Source: Aeromonas bivalvium (lineage in GTDB: Bacteria; Pseudomonadota; Gammaproteobacteria; Enterobacterales; Aeromonadaceae). From it: DNA of 64,000 nucleotides. A program made the translations under genes and the position numbers. The stretch lies in contig NZ_CDBT01000035.1 of the NCBI RefSeq assembly GCF_000819765.1, positions 63,678 to 127,677 on the forward strand. Reading direction: 5' to 3'. This document shows positions 34,203 through 42,494 of the stretch, in pieces (position 1 is the first letter of the stretch; every line of letters starts with the position of its first letter). The notes below the pieces were generated by a model. It did no database searches. It saw only the letters and a list, made by a program, of their open reading frames with translations, and had not been told where the DNA came from.

Positions 34203-34736
34203 GTGACTACCATAGTTTCCGTCCGCCGCAACGGCCAGGTCGTGATCGGCGGTGATGGCCAGGTCTCCCTCGGCAACACCGTCATGAAGGGCAACGCCCG
34301 CAAGGTTCATCGCCTCTACAACGGCAAGGTGCTGGCAGGTTTCGCCGGCGGCACCGCCGACGCCTTCACCCTGCTCGAGCGCTTCGAAGCCAAGCTGCAG
34401 GCCCACCAGGGCAACCTGGAGCGCGCCGCCGTGGCGCTGGCCAAGGACTGGCGCACCGATCGCGCCCTGCGCCGCCTCGAGGCACTGCTGGCGGTGGCCG
34501 ACGAACACAAGTCCTTCATCATCACCGGCAACGGTGACGTGGTGCAGCCGGAACATGATCTGATCGCCATCGGCTCGGGCGGCAACTTCGCCCAGTCCGC
34601 CGCCATCGCCCTGCTGGAAAACACAGATCTGGATGCCAGGACCATCGTCGAGAAGTCCCTCAAGATTGCGGGCGACATCTGCGTCTTCACCAACGGCAAC
34701 CACACCATCGAAGTGCTGGACTACAGCGCCAAGTAA
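34203..34736 (+). CDS. hslV: ATP-dependent protease subunit HslV
   Basis: Peptidase core of the HslVU (ClpQY) proteasome-like complex. The 177-residue chain begins with GTG at 34203; after removal of Met, Thr1 of [10 protein letters not shown] is the nucleophile. [19 protein letters not shown] and the [17 protein letters not shown] segment match E. coli. The GTG has GAGG eight to ten bases upstream. A longer frame from 34137 would bury the catalytic Thr. It is expressed from a heat-shock promoter. Confidence 0.97.
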   Translation: MTTIVSVRRNGQVVIGGDGQVSLGNTVMKGNARKVHRLYNGKVLAGFAGGTADAFTLLERFEAKLQAHQGNLERAAVALAKDWRTDRALRRLEALLAVADEHKSFIITGNGDVVQPEHDLIAIGSGGNFAQSAAIALLENTDLDARTIVEKSLKIAGDICVFTNGNHTIEVLDYSAK

Positions 34737-34792
34737 GCGCCCCCATTCTCCAGGGGCGGCCACGCCGCCGCCCCCGACACAGGAATCCCATC

Positions 34793-36121
34793 ATGTCCGA
34801 GATGACCCCGAGAGAAATCGTCCACGAGCTGGACCGTCACATCATTGGTCAGGCCGACGCCAAGCGCGCGGTGGCCGTCGCCCTGCGCAACCGCTGGCGC
34901 CGGATGCAGCTCTCTGAGGAGATGCGCCACGAAGTGACCCCGAAAAACATCCTGATGATAGGCCCGACCGGGGTCGGCAAGACCGAGATCGCCCGTCGCC
35001 TGGCCAAGCTCGCCAACGCTCCCTTCATCAAGGTGGAAGCGACCAAGTTCACCGAAGTGGGCTATGTGGGCAAGGAAGTGGACAGCATCATTCGCGATCT
35101 GACCGATGTCGCCATCAAGCTGGTGCGCGAGACCGAGATGGAGAAGATGAAATATCGCGCCGAGGAAGCCGCCGAGGAGCACATCCTCGACGCCCTGCTG
35201 CCGAACCCGCGCAACAGCTGGGGCGAGGAGGAGAAGGCCGACAACTCCAACACCCGCCAGATCTTCCGCAAGAAACTGCGGGAAGGTCAGCTGGATGACA
35301 AGGAGATCGAGCTGGATCTCGCCGCCACCCCCATGGGCGTCGACATCATGACCCCGCCGGGCATGGAAGAGATGGCCAACCAGTTGCAAGGGCTGTTCCA
35401 GAACCTGGGCCAGCAGCAGAAGAAGAAGCGCAAGATCAAGGTCAAGGAGGCCATGAAGGCGCTGATCGAAGAGGAGGCGGCCCGCCTGGTCAACCCGGAA
35501 GAGCTGAAGCAGAAGGCCATTGCCGCGGTCGAGAACAACGGCATCGTCTTCCTCGACGAGATCGACAAGATCTGCAAGCGTGGCGAGAGTTCGGGCCCCG
35601 ATGTCTCCCGCGAAGGGGTGCAGCGCGACCTGCTGCCCCTGGTCGAGGGTTGCACCGTCAACACCAAGCACGGCATGGTCAAGACAGACCACATACTGTT
35701 CGTCGCCTCCGGCGCCTTCCAGGTGGCCCGGCCGTCGGATCTCATCCCCGAGCTGCAGGGTCGTTTGCCGATCCGGGTCGAGCTGACCGCCCTCACCACT
35801 CATGACTTCGAGCGGATCCTGACCGAGCCGAACGCCTCCCTGACCGATCAGTACCAGGCGCTGATGGCCACCGAAGGGGTCAAGATCGAGTTCACCCAGG
35901 ACGGCATCCGCCGTCTGGCCGAGGCGGCCTGGCAGGTCAACGAGCGCACCGAGAACATAGGTGCCCGTCGTCTGCACACCGTGATGGAGCGGCTGATGGA
36001 AGACATCTCCTACGATGCCTCCGAGAAGTCCGGCGAGACCTTCGTCATCGACACCGACTACGTCAACGCCCACCTGGGTGCCCTGATCGAGGACGAGGAT
36101 CTGAGCCGTTATATCCTGTAA
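34793..36121 (+). CDS. hslU: HslU ATPase of the HslVU protease
   Basis: AAA+ unfoldase that feeds substrates to HslV. The 442-residue chain has Walker [10 protein letters not shown], pore motif GYVG, Walker B IVFLDEID, an intermediate domain (about 110-240) and the conserved C-terminal tail EDLSRYIL that docks into HslV. Start ATG 34793 has a GACACAGGA ribosome site. The last 37 bases of the gene form the first copy of a 43-bp tandem repeat that continues downstream. Confidence 0.98.
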   Translation: MSEMTPREIVHELDRHIIGQADAKRAVAVALRNRWRRMQLSEEMRHEVTPKNILMIGPTGVGKTEIARRLAKLANAPFIKVEATKFTEVGYVGKEVDSIIRDLTDVAIKLVRETEMEKMKYRAEEAAEEHILDALLPNPRNSWGEEEKADNSNTRQIFRKKLREGQLDDKEIELDLAATPMGVDIMTPPGMEEMANQLQGLFQNLGQQQKKKRKIKVKEAMKALIEEEAARLVNPEELKQKAIAAVENNGIVFLDEIDKICKRGESSGPDVSREGVQRDLLPLVEGCTVNTKHGMVKTDHILFVASGAFQVARPSDLIPELQGRLPIRVELTALTTHDFERILTEPNASLTDQYQALMATEGVKIEFTQDGIRRLAEAAWQVNERTENIGARRLHTVMERLMEDISYDASEKSGETFVIDTDYVNAHLGALIEDEDLSRYIL

Positions 36122-36341
36122 CAGCCTGGTCGAAGGTTGGGATTTCGAGCGGTTTCATCCTGCAACAGTCCGATCGAGGACGAGGACTCAAGTGGTTTAA
36201 TCCTGGAACAGACTGATCGAAGACGAGGAGCCGAGCGGTTTAATCCTGCAACAGACCGATCGAGGACGAGGATCCGAGCGGTTTAATCCTGCAACAGATC
36301 GATCGAGGACGAAGACCCAAGCGGTTTCATATCCTGCAAGC
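36085..36341. repeat. 43-bp tandem array derived from the hslU 3' end, six copies
   Basis: Copies start at 36085, 36128, 36172, 36215, 36258 and 36301, so nearly every step is exactly 43 bp. The first copy is the hslU end (GATCGAGGACGAGGAT...ATCCTGTAACAG). Later copies repeat GATCGAGGACGAGG and AATCCTGCAACAG with scattered changes. In the later copies the stop-codon position has become CAA or GAA. The array is not a CRISPR, since it has no spacers. It lies between hslU and its terminator, so it is transcribed in the 3' UTR. Confidence 0.92.
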
Positions 36342-36356
36342 TCGCCCCTCCCGATG

Positions 36357-36385
36357 AAAACGCCTCCCTCCGTGGAGGCGTTTTT
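36357..36385 (+). terminator. hslVU terminator
   Basis: The stem CGCCTCC/GGAGGCG, extended by AAAA/TTTT, is followed by TTTTTATTT. Confidence 0.88.
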
Positions 36386-36540
36386 ATTTCCCCACCCCCC
36401 CTCACGCAGCAGTGCAGCTCTTGTTCATTCCCGCCGAACTCTGCTCAAAAAAAGATCTTCCTTATTCTTCGCCGATGATTTATACATACGTATAAATCAG
36501 TTCTAAATCTGCACGACTTCAGTCACAGGACAACAGCAAG

Positions 36541-37182
36541 ATGCACCCGACCCGTCAAAAGCTGCTCGATACCGGCCTTGCCCTCGCCGCCGACAAGGGG
36601 CTGCGCGGCCTCACGGTACGCGAGCTGGCGACGGCGGCCGGGGTGAACCTCGGCTCCTTCGTCTACCACTTCGGCAACCGCGACGCCTTTATCGACGAGC
36701 TGGTGGAGCTCTGGTACAGCCCCCTCTATGACGAACTCAAGGCGGTGGCGGCCAAGGGCTCCTACCCTTCGGCCATCGCCACCTTCGAGGCAACCGTGGA
36801 GGCACTGATTGGACTGGTGGCGCGCCAGCGCGGCTTCATCAACCACCTGTTTGGCGATGCCCTGGCTGGCGAGAGCGCCGCCCAGCGCTTTCTGCTGAGC
36901 CTGCCGCGCCGCCACCCCCTGCTGCTGCTCGAGCAGATTCAGAAGGCGCAGGCGGAAGGCTCCCTGGTGCCCGGCCACCCCATCCAGCTGATGATCTTCA
37001 TCATGGGCTCGGTGGGCCTGCCCCTGGTGATCGCCGGCAGCGGTCGCCAGCTCGACTGGCTACCGCCGGAAGCCGCCCCCTTCCTCTCCCAGATAGACAA
37101 TCCCGAGGCCGCACGGCAACGACTGACATGGGCCCTGCGCGGCCTGCGCCCCACCGACATGCAGGAAGGAGAAGCGGTATGA
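36541..37182 (+). CDS. TetR-family regulator of the adjacent ABC exporter
   Basis: A 213-residue TetR-type repressor. The N-terminal helix-turn-helix (about residues 22-45, LTVRELATAAGVNLGSFVYHFGNRDAFI) is typical, followed by an all-helical ligand domain. The layout resembles E. coli CecR (YbiH), which heads cecR-ybhGFSR. ATG 36541 follows ACAGGACAACAGCAAG. The AT-rich stretch just upstream (TATACATACGTATAAATC region, 36481-36498) contains a palindromic TATACGTATA-like core and may be its operator. Its stop overlaps the start of a mini-ORF. Confidence 0.9.
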   Translation: MHPTRQKLLDTGLALAADKGLRGLTVRELATAAGVNLGSFVYHFGNRDAFIDELVELWYSPLYDELKAVAAKGSYPSAIATFEATVEALIGLVARQRGFINHLFGDALAGESAAQRFLLSLPRRHPLLLLEQIQKAQAEGSLVPGHPIQLMIFIMGSVGLPLVIAGSGRQLDWLPPEAAPFLSQIDNPEAARQRLTWALRGLRPTDMQEGEAV

Positions 37183-37271
37183 AACAACGCATCGCCATGA
37201 CAGCTCTGCTGCTGGCCGTTCTCCGTGGCGGCCTCGGGTGGCAGAGCCACCCTCAAGGAACATCCCTATGA
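37179..37271 (+). CDS. Mini-ORF copying the N-terminus of the downstream HlyD-like protein
   Basis: A 30-codon frame whose ATG overlaps the tetR stop (ATGA) and whose TGA overlaps the next start (ATGA). MKQRIAMTALLLAVLRGG resembles MKQRIAIVALLLTLIGGY of the following fusion protein, and the DNA aligns over about 75 bp with an 89-bp offset. It looks like a tandem duplication of the gene start that has drifted. GAAGGAGA gives it a good ribosome site. The peptide would be hydrophobic. It could relay ribosomes from tetR to the exporter genes, or be a remnant. Confidence 0.6.
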   Translation: MKQRIAMTALLLAVLRGGLGWQSHPQGTSL

Positions 37272-38236
37272 AGCAACGCATCGCAATCGTGGCTCTGCTG
37301 CTGACCCTGATCGGTGGCTATCTCTGGTGGCAGGGGCGCCCGGCCGATGGCTCCATCCTCTACGGCAACGTCGACATCCGCGATGTGAACCTGGCGTTCA
37401 GAGTCGGCGGCAGGGTCAGCGAGGTGCTGGTCGATGAGGGGGACAAAGTGACAGCAGGCCAGCTGCTGGCTCGCCTCGATCCGGCGCCGCTTATCCACAG
37501 CCGCGACAGCGCCCGGGCCAACCTGGCTGCGCTCAGTGCTGCCAACGCTTTGATGCACAAGGGGTATCGCAGCGAAGAGACGGACCGTGCCCGGGCCGCA
37601 CTGGCAGCCGCCGAGGCCGCCGCCCTGGAGGCCGACCAGCAGTGGCGTCGCCAGAGCGCCCTGGCGGCGACCGGCGCCATCTCCCGCGGCCAGCTCGACA
37701 GCGCCCGCTCCCAGCGGGATCAGACCCGGGCCCAGGTAAGTGCCGCCCGCGAACAGCTGGCCCAGCTCGAGACCGGTTTCCGCCCCGAGGAGATCGCCCA
37801 GTCCGACGCCGAGCTGGAAGGGGCCAAATCGGCACTGGCCAGCGCCGAACTGGCGCTGGCGGATGCGGCCCTGACCGCCCCGAGCGACGGCATCCTCCTC
37901 ACCCGCGCCGTGGAGACGGGCAGCATGGTGCAGGCGGGTGCCACCGCCTTCAACCTGTCGCTCACCACCCCGGTCTGGGTGCGCGCCTATGTGGAAGAGC
38001 CCTGGCTCGGCCACTTCCCGAGCGGCGCCAAGGTGACCCTCACTACCGACTCTCGGCCGGACCAGCCCTATCAAGGGGTGGTGGGCTTCGTCTCCCCCAG
38101 CGCCGAGTTCACCCCCAAATCCGTGGAGACGCCGGATCTGCGCACCCACCTGGTCTACCGGCTGCGCATAGTCGTGCAGGATCCTGACTCTGCCCTGCGC
38201 CAGGGGATGCCGGTCACCGTCAGGCTGGCACCATGA
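37268..38236 (+). CDS. ybhG: HlyD-family membrane fusion protein (YbhG-like)
   Basis: Periplasmic adaptor of an ABC exporter. The 322-residue protein has an N-terminal membrane anchor (about 5-22), the lipoyl/biotinyl-like half-motif LYGNVDIRDVNLAFRVGGRV, an alpha-helical hairpin (about 75-190) and a beta-barrel domain. ATG 37268 (MKQRIAIV) has CAAGGA upstream. The next gene overlaps by four bases. YbhG is the closest recognised relative; EmrA-type proteins are longer. Confidence 0.9.
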   Translation: MKQRIAIVALLLTLIGGYLWWQGRPADGSILYGNVDIRDVNLAFRVGGRVSEVLVDEGDKVTAGQLLARLDPAPLIHSRDSARANLAALSAANALMHKGYRSEETDRARAALAAAEAAALEADQQWRRQSALAATGAISRGQLDSARSQRDQTRAQVSAAREQLAQLETGFRPEEIAQSDAELEGAKSALASAELALADAALTAPSDGILLTRAVETGSMVQAGATAFNLSLTTPVWVRAYVEEPWLGHFPSGAKVTLTTDSRPDQPYQGVVGFVSPSAEFTPKSVETPDLRTHLVYRLRIVVQDPDSALRQGMPVTVRLAP

Positions 38237-39987
38237 GCGTCGCCATCCGGCTCGAGGGGCTCACCAAGCGCTTTGGCGAGCGGGTGGCTCTCAACGCCAT
38301 CTCGGCCACCATTCCGAGCGGCGGCATCACGGGCCTGGTGGGTCCCGATGGCGCAGGCAAGAGCACATTGCTGCGCCTGCTGGCCGGCCTGCTGGTGCCG
38401 GAGGCGGGGCAGAGCCGGGTGCTCGGGCTGGATCCTGTGCAGGAAGGGGATGCCCTGCGCCAGCGCCTCGGTTACATGCCCCAGCAGTTCGGGCTCTACG
38501 AGGATCTGAGCGTACTGGAGAACCTCACCCTCTATGCCGACCTGCGTGGCGTACTGGAGCCGGAACGCACACCCACCTTTGCGCGGCTGCTCGCCTTCAC
38601 CGATCTCGCCCGCTTCACCGCCCGCCCGGCGGGCAAGCTGTCTGGGGGAATGAAGCAAAAACTCGGGCTCGCCTGCGCCCTGCTCGGTCAGCCCGAGGTG
38701 TTGCTGCTGGACGAACCCGGGGTCGGGGTCGACCCCATCAGTCGCCGTGCCCTGTGGCAGATGGTGCGCGAGCTCGCTCAGGGGGGGATGACGGTGCTCT
38801 GGAGCACCGCCTATCTGGATGAGGCCGAGCTGTGCGATCACGTGCTGCTGATGGCGGACGGCACGGTGCGCACCAGCGGCACCCCGGCGATACTCATGGG
38901 CGCCATGGCGAGCCGCTGCTGGCTGCTGGAGGCGGGGCAACTGGATGGCCGGGAGCGACGCGCCCTGCTGCGTCGCGCCCTGGCCCACCCGGCGGTGATG
39001 GACGGCGCCGTGGCCGGCGAGCGAGTGCGCCTGCTGCTGCGCCCCGATGCAGTGCCGCCCCCCCTCGGTGAGCTGGGGCTGGCCGAGGGGGCCTTTGTGC
39101 CGACGCCAGCACGGCTGGAGGATGCCTTTATCGATCTGCTCGGCGGCGGGCCGGGCGGGGAGTCGAGCCTGGCGAGCGGGATGCGCGAGGCCAGTCTGCC
39201 CGAGGGCGTCTCCCCCGAGGCGGTGATCGAGGCTCGCCGCCTCACCAAGCGCTTCGGTGACTTTGTCGCCACCGACGATGTCAGCTTTGCGGTGCGCCGC
39301 GGCGAGATCTTCGGCCTGCTCGGCCCCAACGGGGCAGGCAAGTCCACCACCTTCAAGATGGAGTGCGGCCTGCTGCGCCCGAGCGAGGGTCAGGCCCTGG
39401 TGACCGGCATCGATCTCGCCCGCAGCCCGTCGGCGGCGCGCCAGCATCTGGGTTACATGGCCCAGAAGTTCTCCCTCTACAAGCAGCTCACCGTGGCCCA
39501 GAACCTGTCGTTCTTCGCCGGTATCTACGGCCTGTTCGGCCGTGCCCAGCAGACGCGCATCGACGCCATGGTGGAGACCTTTGCCCTCGGCCCCTGGCTC
39601 GATCAGAAGGCGGAATCCCTGCCGCTGGGCCTGCGCCAGCGTCTCTCGCTGGCCTGCGCCCTGCTCCACGAGCCGCCGCTGCTGTTTCTCGACGAGCCCA
39701 CCTCAGGGGTCGATCCCGTGACCCGGCGGGAGTTCTGGTCCCACATCAATGCCCTGGCCGACCACGGGGTGACAGTGCTGGTAACCACCCACTTCATGGA
39801 CGAGGCGGAGTATTGCGACCGCATCGCCCTCATCTATCGCGGCAGGCTGCTGGCACTCGGCACCCCGGACGAGCTCAAGGGGCTGGCCGCCAAGGACACC
39901 ACCACTGCCTTGCCAACCTCTTCATTGCCCACCATGGAAGAGGCCTTCATCACGCTAGTCGAGCGGGCCAGCGAGGAGAACCCATGA
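38233..39987 (+). CDS. ybhF: Double ABC ATPase of the exporter (YbhF-like)
   Basis: A 584-residue protein with two fused ATPase domains. Domain one (about 1-220) has Walker A GPDGAGKST, signature LSGGMKQ and Walker B LLLDEP. Domain two (about 330-560) has Walker A GPNGAGKST and Walker B LFLDEP, but its signature is LPLGLRQ, with the serine lost as in E. coli YbhF. This suggests one weak catalytic site. It is overlapped by its neighbours at both ends (ATGA), indicating tight coupling. It powers export through YbhS/YbhR-type permeases. Confidence 0.93.
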   Translation: MSVAIRLEGLTKRFGERVALNAISATIPSGGITGLVGPDGAGKSTLLRLLAGLLVPEAGQSRVLGLDPVQEGDALRQRLGYMPQQFGLYEDLSVLENLTLYADLRGVLEPERTPTFARLLAFTDLARFTARPAGKLSGGMKQKLGLACALLGQPEVLLLDEPGVGVDPISRRALWQMVRELAQGGMTVLWSTAYLDEAELCDHVLLMADGTVRTSGTPAILMGAMASRCWLLEAGQLDGRERRALLRRALAHPAVMDGAVAGERVRLLLRPDAVPPPLGELGLAEGAFVPTPARLEDAFIDLLGGGPGGESSLASGMREASLPEGVSPEAVIEARRLTKRFGDFVATDDVSFAVRRGEIFGLLGPNGAGKSTTFKMECGLLRPSEGQALVTGIDLARSPSAARQHLGYMAQKFSLYKQLTVAQNLSFFAGIYGLFGRAQQTRIDAMVETFALGPWLDQKAESLPLGLRQRLSLACALLHEPPLLFLDEPTSGVDPVTRREFWSHINALADHGVTVLVTTHFMDEAEYCDRIALIYRGRLLALGTPDELKGLAAKDTTTALPTSSLPTMEEAFITLVERASEENP

Positions 39988-41099
39988 GCATCAACCGCCG
40001 CCGTCTGCTGGCCCTGTGCCGCAAGGAGTCGCTGCAGATCGTGCGCGACCCGAGCAGCATACTGGTCGCCTTCATCATGCCCGTGGTGCTGCTGGTGGTG
40101 ATGGGCTACGCCATCAACCTGGACGTGGACCACCTGCGCCTCGGGGTCTGGCGCGCCGACGGCGGGGCGCCGGCGATCCGCTTCGAGCAGGCCCTGCGCG
40201 GCTCGACCGCGCTGGAGGTGCACGGGGGTGCCAGCAAGGAAGCGCTGCTGGGGAGCCTGGAGCGCGGCGAGATCCGGGGCCTGCTGGTGATCGATGAGGG
40301 CTTCTCCCGCGCCCTGGCCGGCCAGGGGGGCAGCGCGCCGCGCATCGTCCTGCTCACCGACGGATCCGAGCCCAACACCGCGAACTTCGTCACCAACTAT
40401 GTGCAGGGGATCTGGCAGGGCTGGCTCCTCATTGAGGGCAAGCCCCAGAGCCAGCCGGTGGAGCTGCGCACCCGCGCCTGGTTCAACCCGGCGCTGGTGA
40501 GCCGCAACTTCCTGGTGCCGGGCTCCATTGCCGTGGTGATGACCATCATAGGCGCCCTGCTCACCTCCCTGGTGGTGGCCCGGGAGTGGGAGCGCGGCAC
40601 CATGGAGGCCCTGCTCGCCACCCCGGTGACCAAGGCCGAGCTGCTGCTCTCCAAGCTGCTGCCCTACTACGGACTCGGCATCGCCGCCATGCTCATCTGC
40701 CTGCTCTTCTCGGTGGCCGTGATGGGGGTGCCCTGGCGCGGCTCGCTGATCTCCCTGTTCGTGCTCACCAGCCTGTTTCTCGGCAGCGCCCTCGGGCTCG
40801 GGCTCTTTCTCTCCACCGTGATGCGCAGCCAGTTCAACGCCGCCCAGGCGGCCCTGACGGCGGCCTTCCTGCCGGCCATGATGCTCTCTGGCTTCGTGTT
40901 CGAGATCGCCAGCATGCCGCCTCTGCTGCGGGCCATCACCCACCTCATTCCGGCCCGCTACTTCGCCAGCTCCTTGCAGACCCTCTACCAGGCGGGCAAC
41001 GTGCTCTCCATCCTGCTGGTCAACGGCGTCTGCCTGCTGCTGCTGGCCGCCTTCTGGCTGGCCCTCACCGCCCGCAAGACGCGGCGCACCCTGGAGTAA
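39984..41099 (+). CDS. ybhS: ABC-2 exporter permease (YbhS-like)
   Basis: A 371-residue ABC-2 membrane subunit: an N-terminal helix (about 23-43), a large periplasmic domain (about 45-170) and five C-terminal helices. The segment VAREWERGTMEALLATPVTKAELLLSK is the cytoplasmic coupling motif of this family. Its ATG overlaps the ATPase stop by four bases. It probably pairs with the next gene as a heterodimer. Confidence 0.92.
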   Translation: MSINRRRLLALCRKESLQIVRDPSSILVAFIMPVVLLVVMGYAINLDVDHLRLGVWRADGGAPAIRFEQALRGSTALEVHGGASKEALLGSLERGEIRGLLVIDEGFSRALAGQGGSAPRIVLLTDGSEPNTANFVTNYVQGIWQGWLLIEGKPQSQPVELRTRAWFNPALVSRNFLVPGSIAVVMTIIGALLTSLVVAREWERGTMEALLATPVTKAELLLSKLLPYYGLGIAAMLICLLFSVAVMGVPWRGSLISLFVLTSLFLGSALGLGLFLSTVMRSQFNAAQAALTAAFLPAMMLSGFVFEIASMPPLLRAITHLIPARYFASSLQTLYQAGNVLSILLVNGVCLLLLAAFWLALTARKTRRTLE

Positions 41100-41101
41100 C
41101 C

Positions 41102-42190
41102 ATGCTGACTCGACTCTGGTGGCTGGTGCGAAAAGAGCTCTCCATCCTGCTGGGCAACACCCAGGGACGCTTCCTGCTCATCATGCCGGTACTGCTGCAG
41201 ACCGCCCTCTTCCCGTTCGCCGCCACTCTGGAGGTGACCGGCAACACGCTCGCCATCTACGACCAGGACGGGGGTGCGCAGAGCCGGGAGCTCATCGAGC
41301 GCCTCACCCATATGCCCGCTTTCACGACCGTGCTGCCGGTGGCGGGCGAGACCGGGGTGACGGCGGCCATCACAGAACAGCAGGCCCTGCTGGCGCTGGT
41401 CATCCCCGCCGATTTCTCCCGCCGGCTGGCCCGGGGAGAGAGTGCGCCGCTACAGCTCATCGTCGATGGGCGCCGCTCCAACGGCGGCCAGGTGGCGGCA
41501 GGCTACATCAGCCAGGTGATCGCCCGCTGGCAGAGCGAGGGGCGCGGCGCCCCCGAGCTGCTTGTGCGCCACCTCTACAATCCCAACATCGAGTTTCGCT
41601 GGCACGTGCTCCCCTCCCTGGTGGCCATCATCACCACCATAGGCTGCCTCATCGTCACCGCGCTCTCGGTGGCGCGGGAGCGGGAAGAGGGCACCTTCGA
41701 CCAGCTGCTGGTCTCTCCCCTCACCCCGGGCTGGATCATGGCGGGCAAGGCGGTGCCCGGCATCCTGGTGGCGGTGGGCCAGGGTTGCATCGTCGCGCTG
41801 GCGGCCCGCTTCGTCTATGCGGTGCCGTTTTCCGGCAGCCTGACCCTGCTGCTGGCGGGCATGATCTGCTACGGCCTGGCACTGGCCGGTATAGGGCTCT
41901 TCATCTCGTCCCTCTGCTCGACCCAGCAGCAGGCGTTCCTCGGGGTCTTCTCCTTCATGGTGCCGGCGGTGATCCTCTCGGGCTACGTCTCGCCAGTGGA
42001 GAACATGCCGCAAGTGTTCCAGTGGCTCGCCGCCATGGATCCCCTCAGCCACTTCATCGTGCTGCTCAAGGGGGTGTTTCTGAAGGGGCTCGGCTGGTCG
42101 GCCGCCTGGCCCCTGCTCTGGCCCCTGCTCGCCATCGGCGGCACCAGCCTCTCCTTGGCGCTCGCTCTGTTTCGCCGCCATATCGCCTGA
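41102..42190 (+). CDS. ybhR: ABC-2 exporter permease (YbhR-like)
   Basis: A 362-residue second ABC-2 permease with the same layout as its neighbour: one N-terminal helix, a periplasmic domain and a C-terminal bundle. The coupling motif is SVAREREEGTFDQLLVSPL. It starts two bases after the ybhS stop. In E. coli the homologous system exports antibiotics and cations; the substrate here is unknown. Confidence 0.92.
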   Translation: MLTRLWWLVRKELSILLGNTQGRFLLIMPVLLQTALFPFAATLEVTGNTLAIYDQDGGAQSRELIERLTHMPAFTTVLPVAGETGVTAAITEQQALLALVIPADFSRRLARGESAPLQLIVDGRRSNGGQVAAGYISQVIARWQSEGRGAPELLVRHLYNPNIEFRWHVLPSLVAIITTIGCLIVTALSVAREREEGTFDQLLVSPLTPGWIMAGKAVPGILVAVGQGCIVALAARFVYAVPFSGSLTLLLAGMICYGLALAGIGLFISSLCSTQQQAFLGVFSFMVPAVILSGYVSPVENMPQVFQWLAAMDPLSHFIVLLKGVFLKGLGWSAAWPLLWPLLAIGGTSLSLALALFRRHIA

Positions 42191-42212
42191 CATCGTCAGG
42201 CAGTCCGCAACG

Positions 42213-42235
42213 GGGCGCCCCGGTGAAGGGCGCCC
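42213..42235 (+). terminator. Hairpin after the exporter operon
   Basis: GGGCGCCC/GGGCGCCC with a 7-nt loop lies 22 bp past the stop. The T tract is weak. Confidence 0.5.
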
Positions 42236-42346
42236 TCGTGAATGAGATAAGTTTTCGTCTTTTCCGCCAGCCGGATAAGACCCCGCTTCCCTTCCCTGTC
42301 CCCCTCCCGGGCCACTCCGGCCTGGCACATGAATGCGCCTTGCATA

Positions 42347-42397
42347 TACCCATTTATGTATATGGTTGAATTTCATTGAGTTACCCCTGAAGGGATA
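42347..42397 (+). promoter_or_regulatory. Two NarL/NarP 7-2-7 sites upstream of nirB
   Basis: TACCCCT-GA-AGGGATA (42382-42397) is a near-ideal inverted pair of NarL/NarP heptamers. TACCCAT-TT-ATGTATA (42347-42362) is a second, weaker pair. They lie upstream of the FNR box, as in E. coli nirB, and indicate nitrate/nitrite control. Confidence 0.8.
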
Positions 42398-42410
42398 TAT
42401 AAATGGACAC

Positions 42411-42424
42411 TTGATTTGCATCAA
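42411..42424 (+). promoter_or_regulatory. FNR box of the nir operon
   Basis: TTGAT-TTGC-ATCAA is a perfect FNR consensus. With a TAGCCT -10 near 42452 it would be centred about 41.5 bp before the transcript start, the class II activator position. Confidence 0.88.
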
Positions 42425-42494
42425 TTGCCCGCCCCCGTCGACTCGGTAGCCTAGCCTCAGATTGATGTTTTATTACTCCAAACTTGAGGCAACC

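Noticed and set aside
31484-34303. A 939-codon minus-strand open frame opposite argS and ftsN
   Set aside because: It is antisense to two well-supported genes and shows low-complexity composition typical of shadow frames.
36085-36341. Possible CRISPR array
   Set aside because: The repeats are head-to-tail with no unique spacers, decay gradually, and derive from the hslU end; no cas genes are near.
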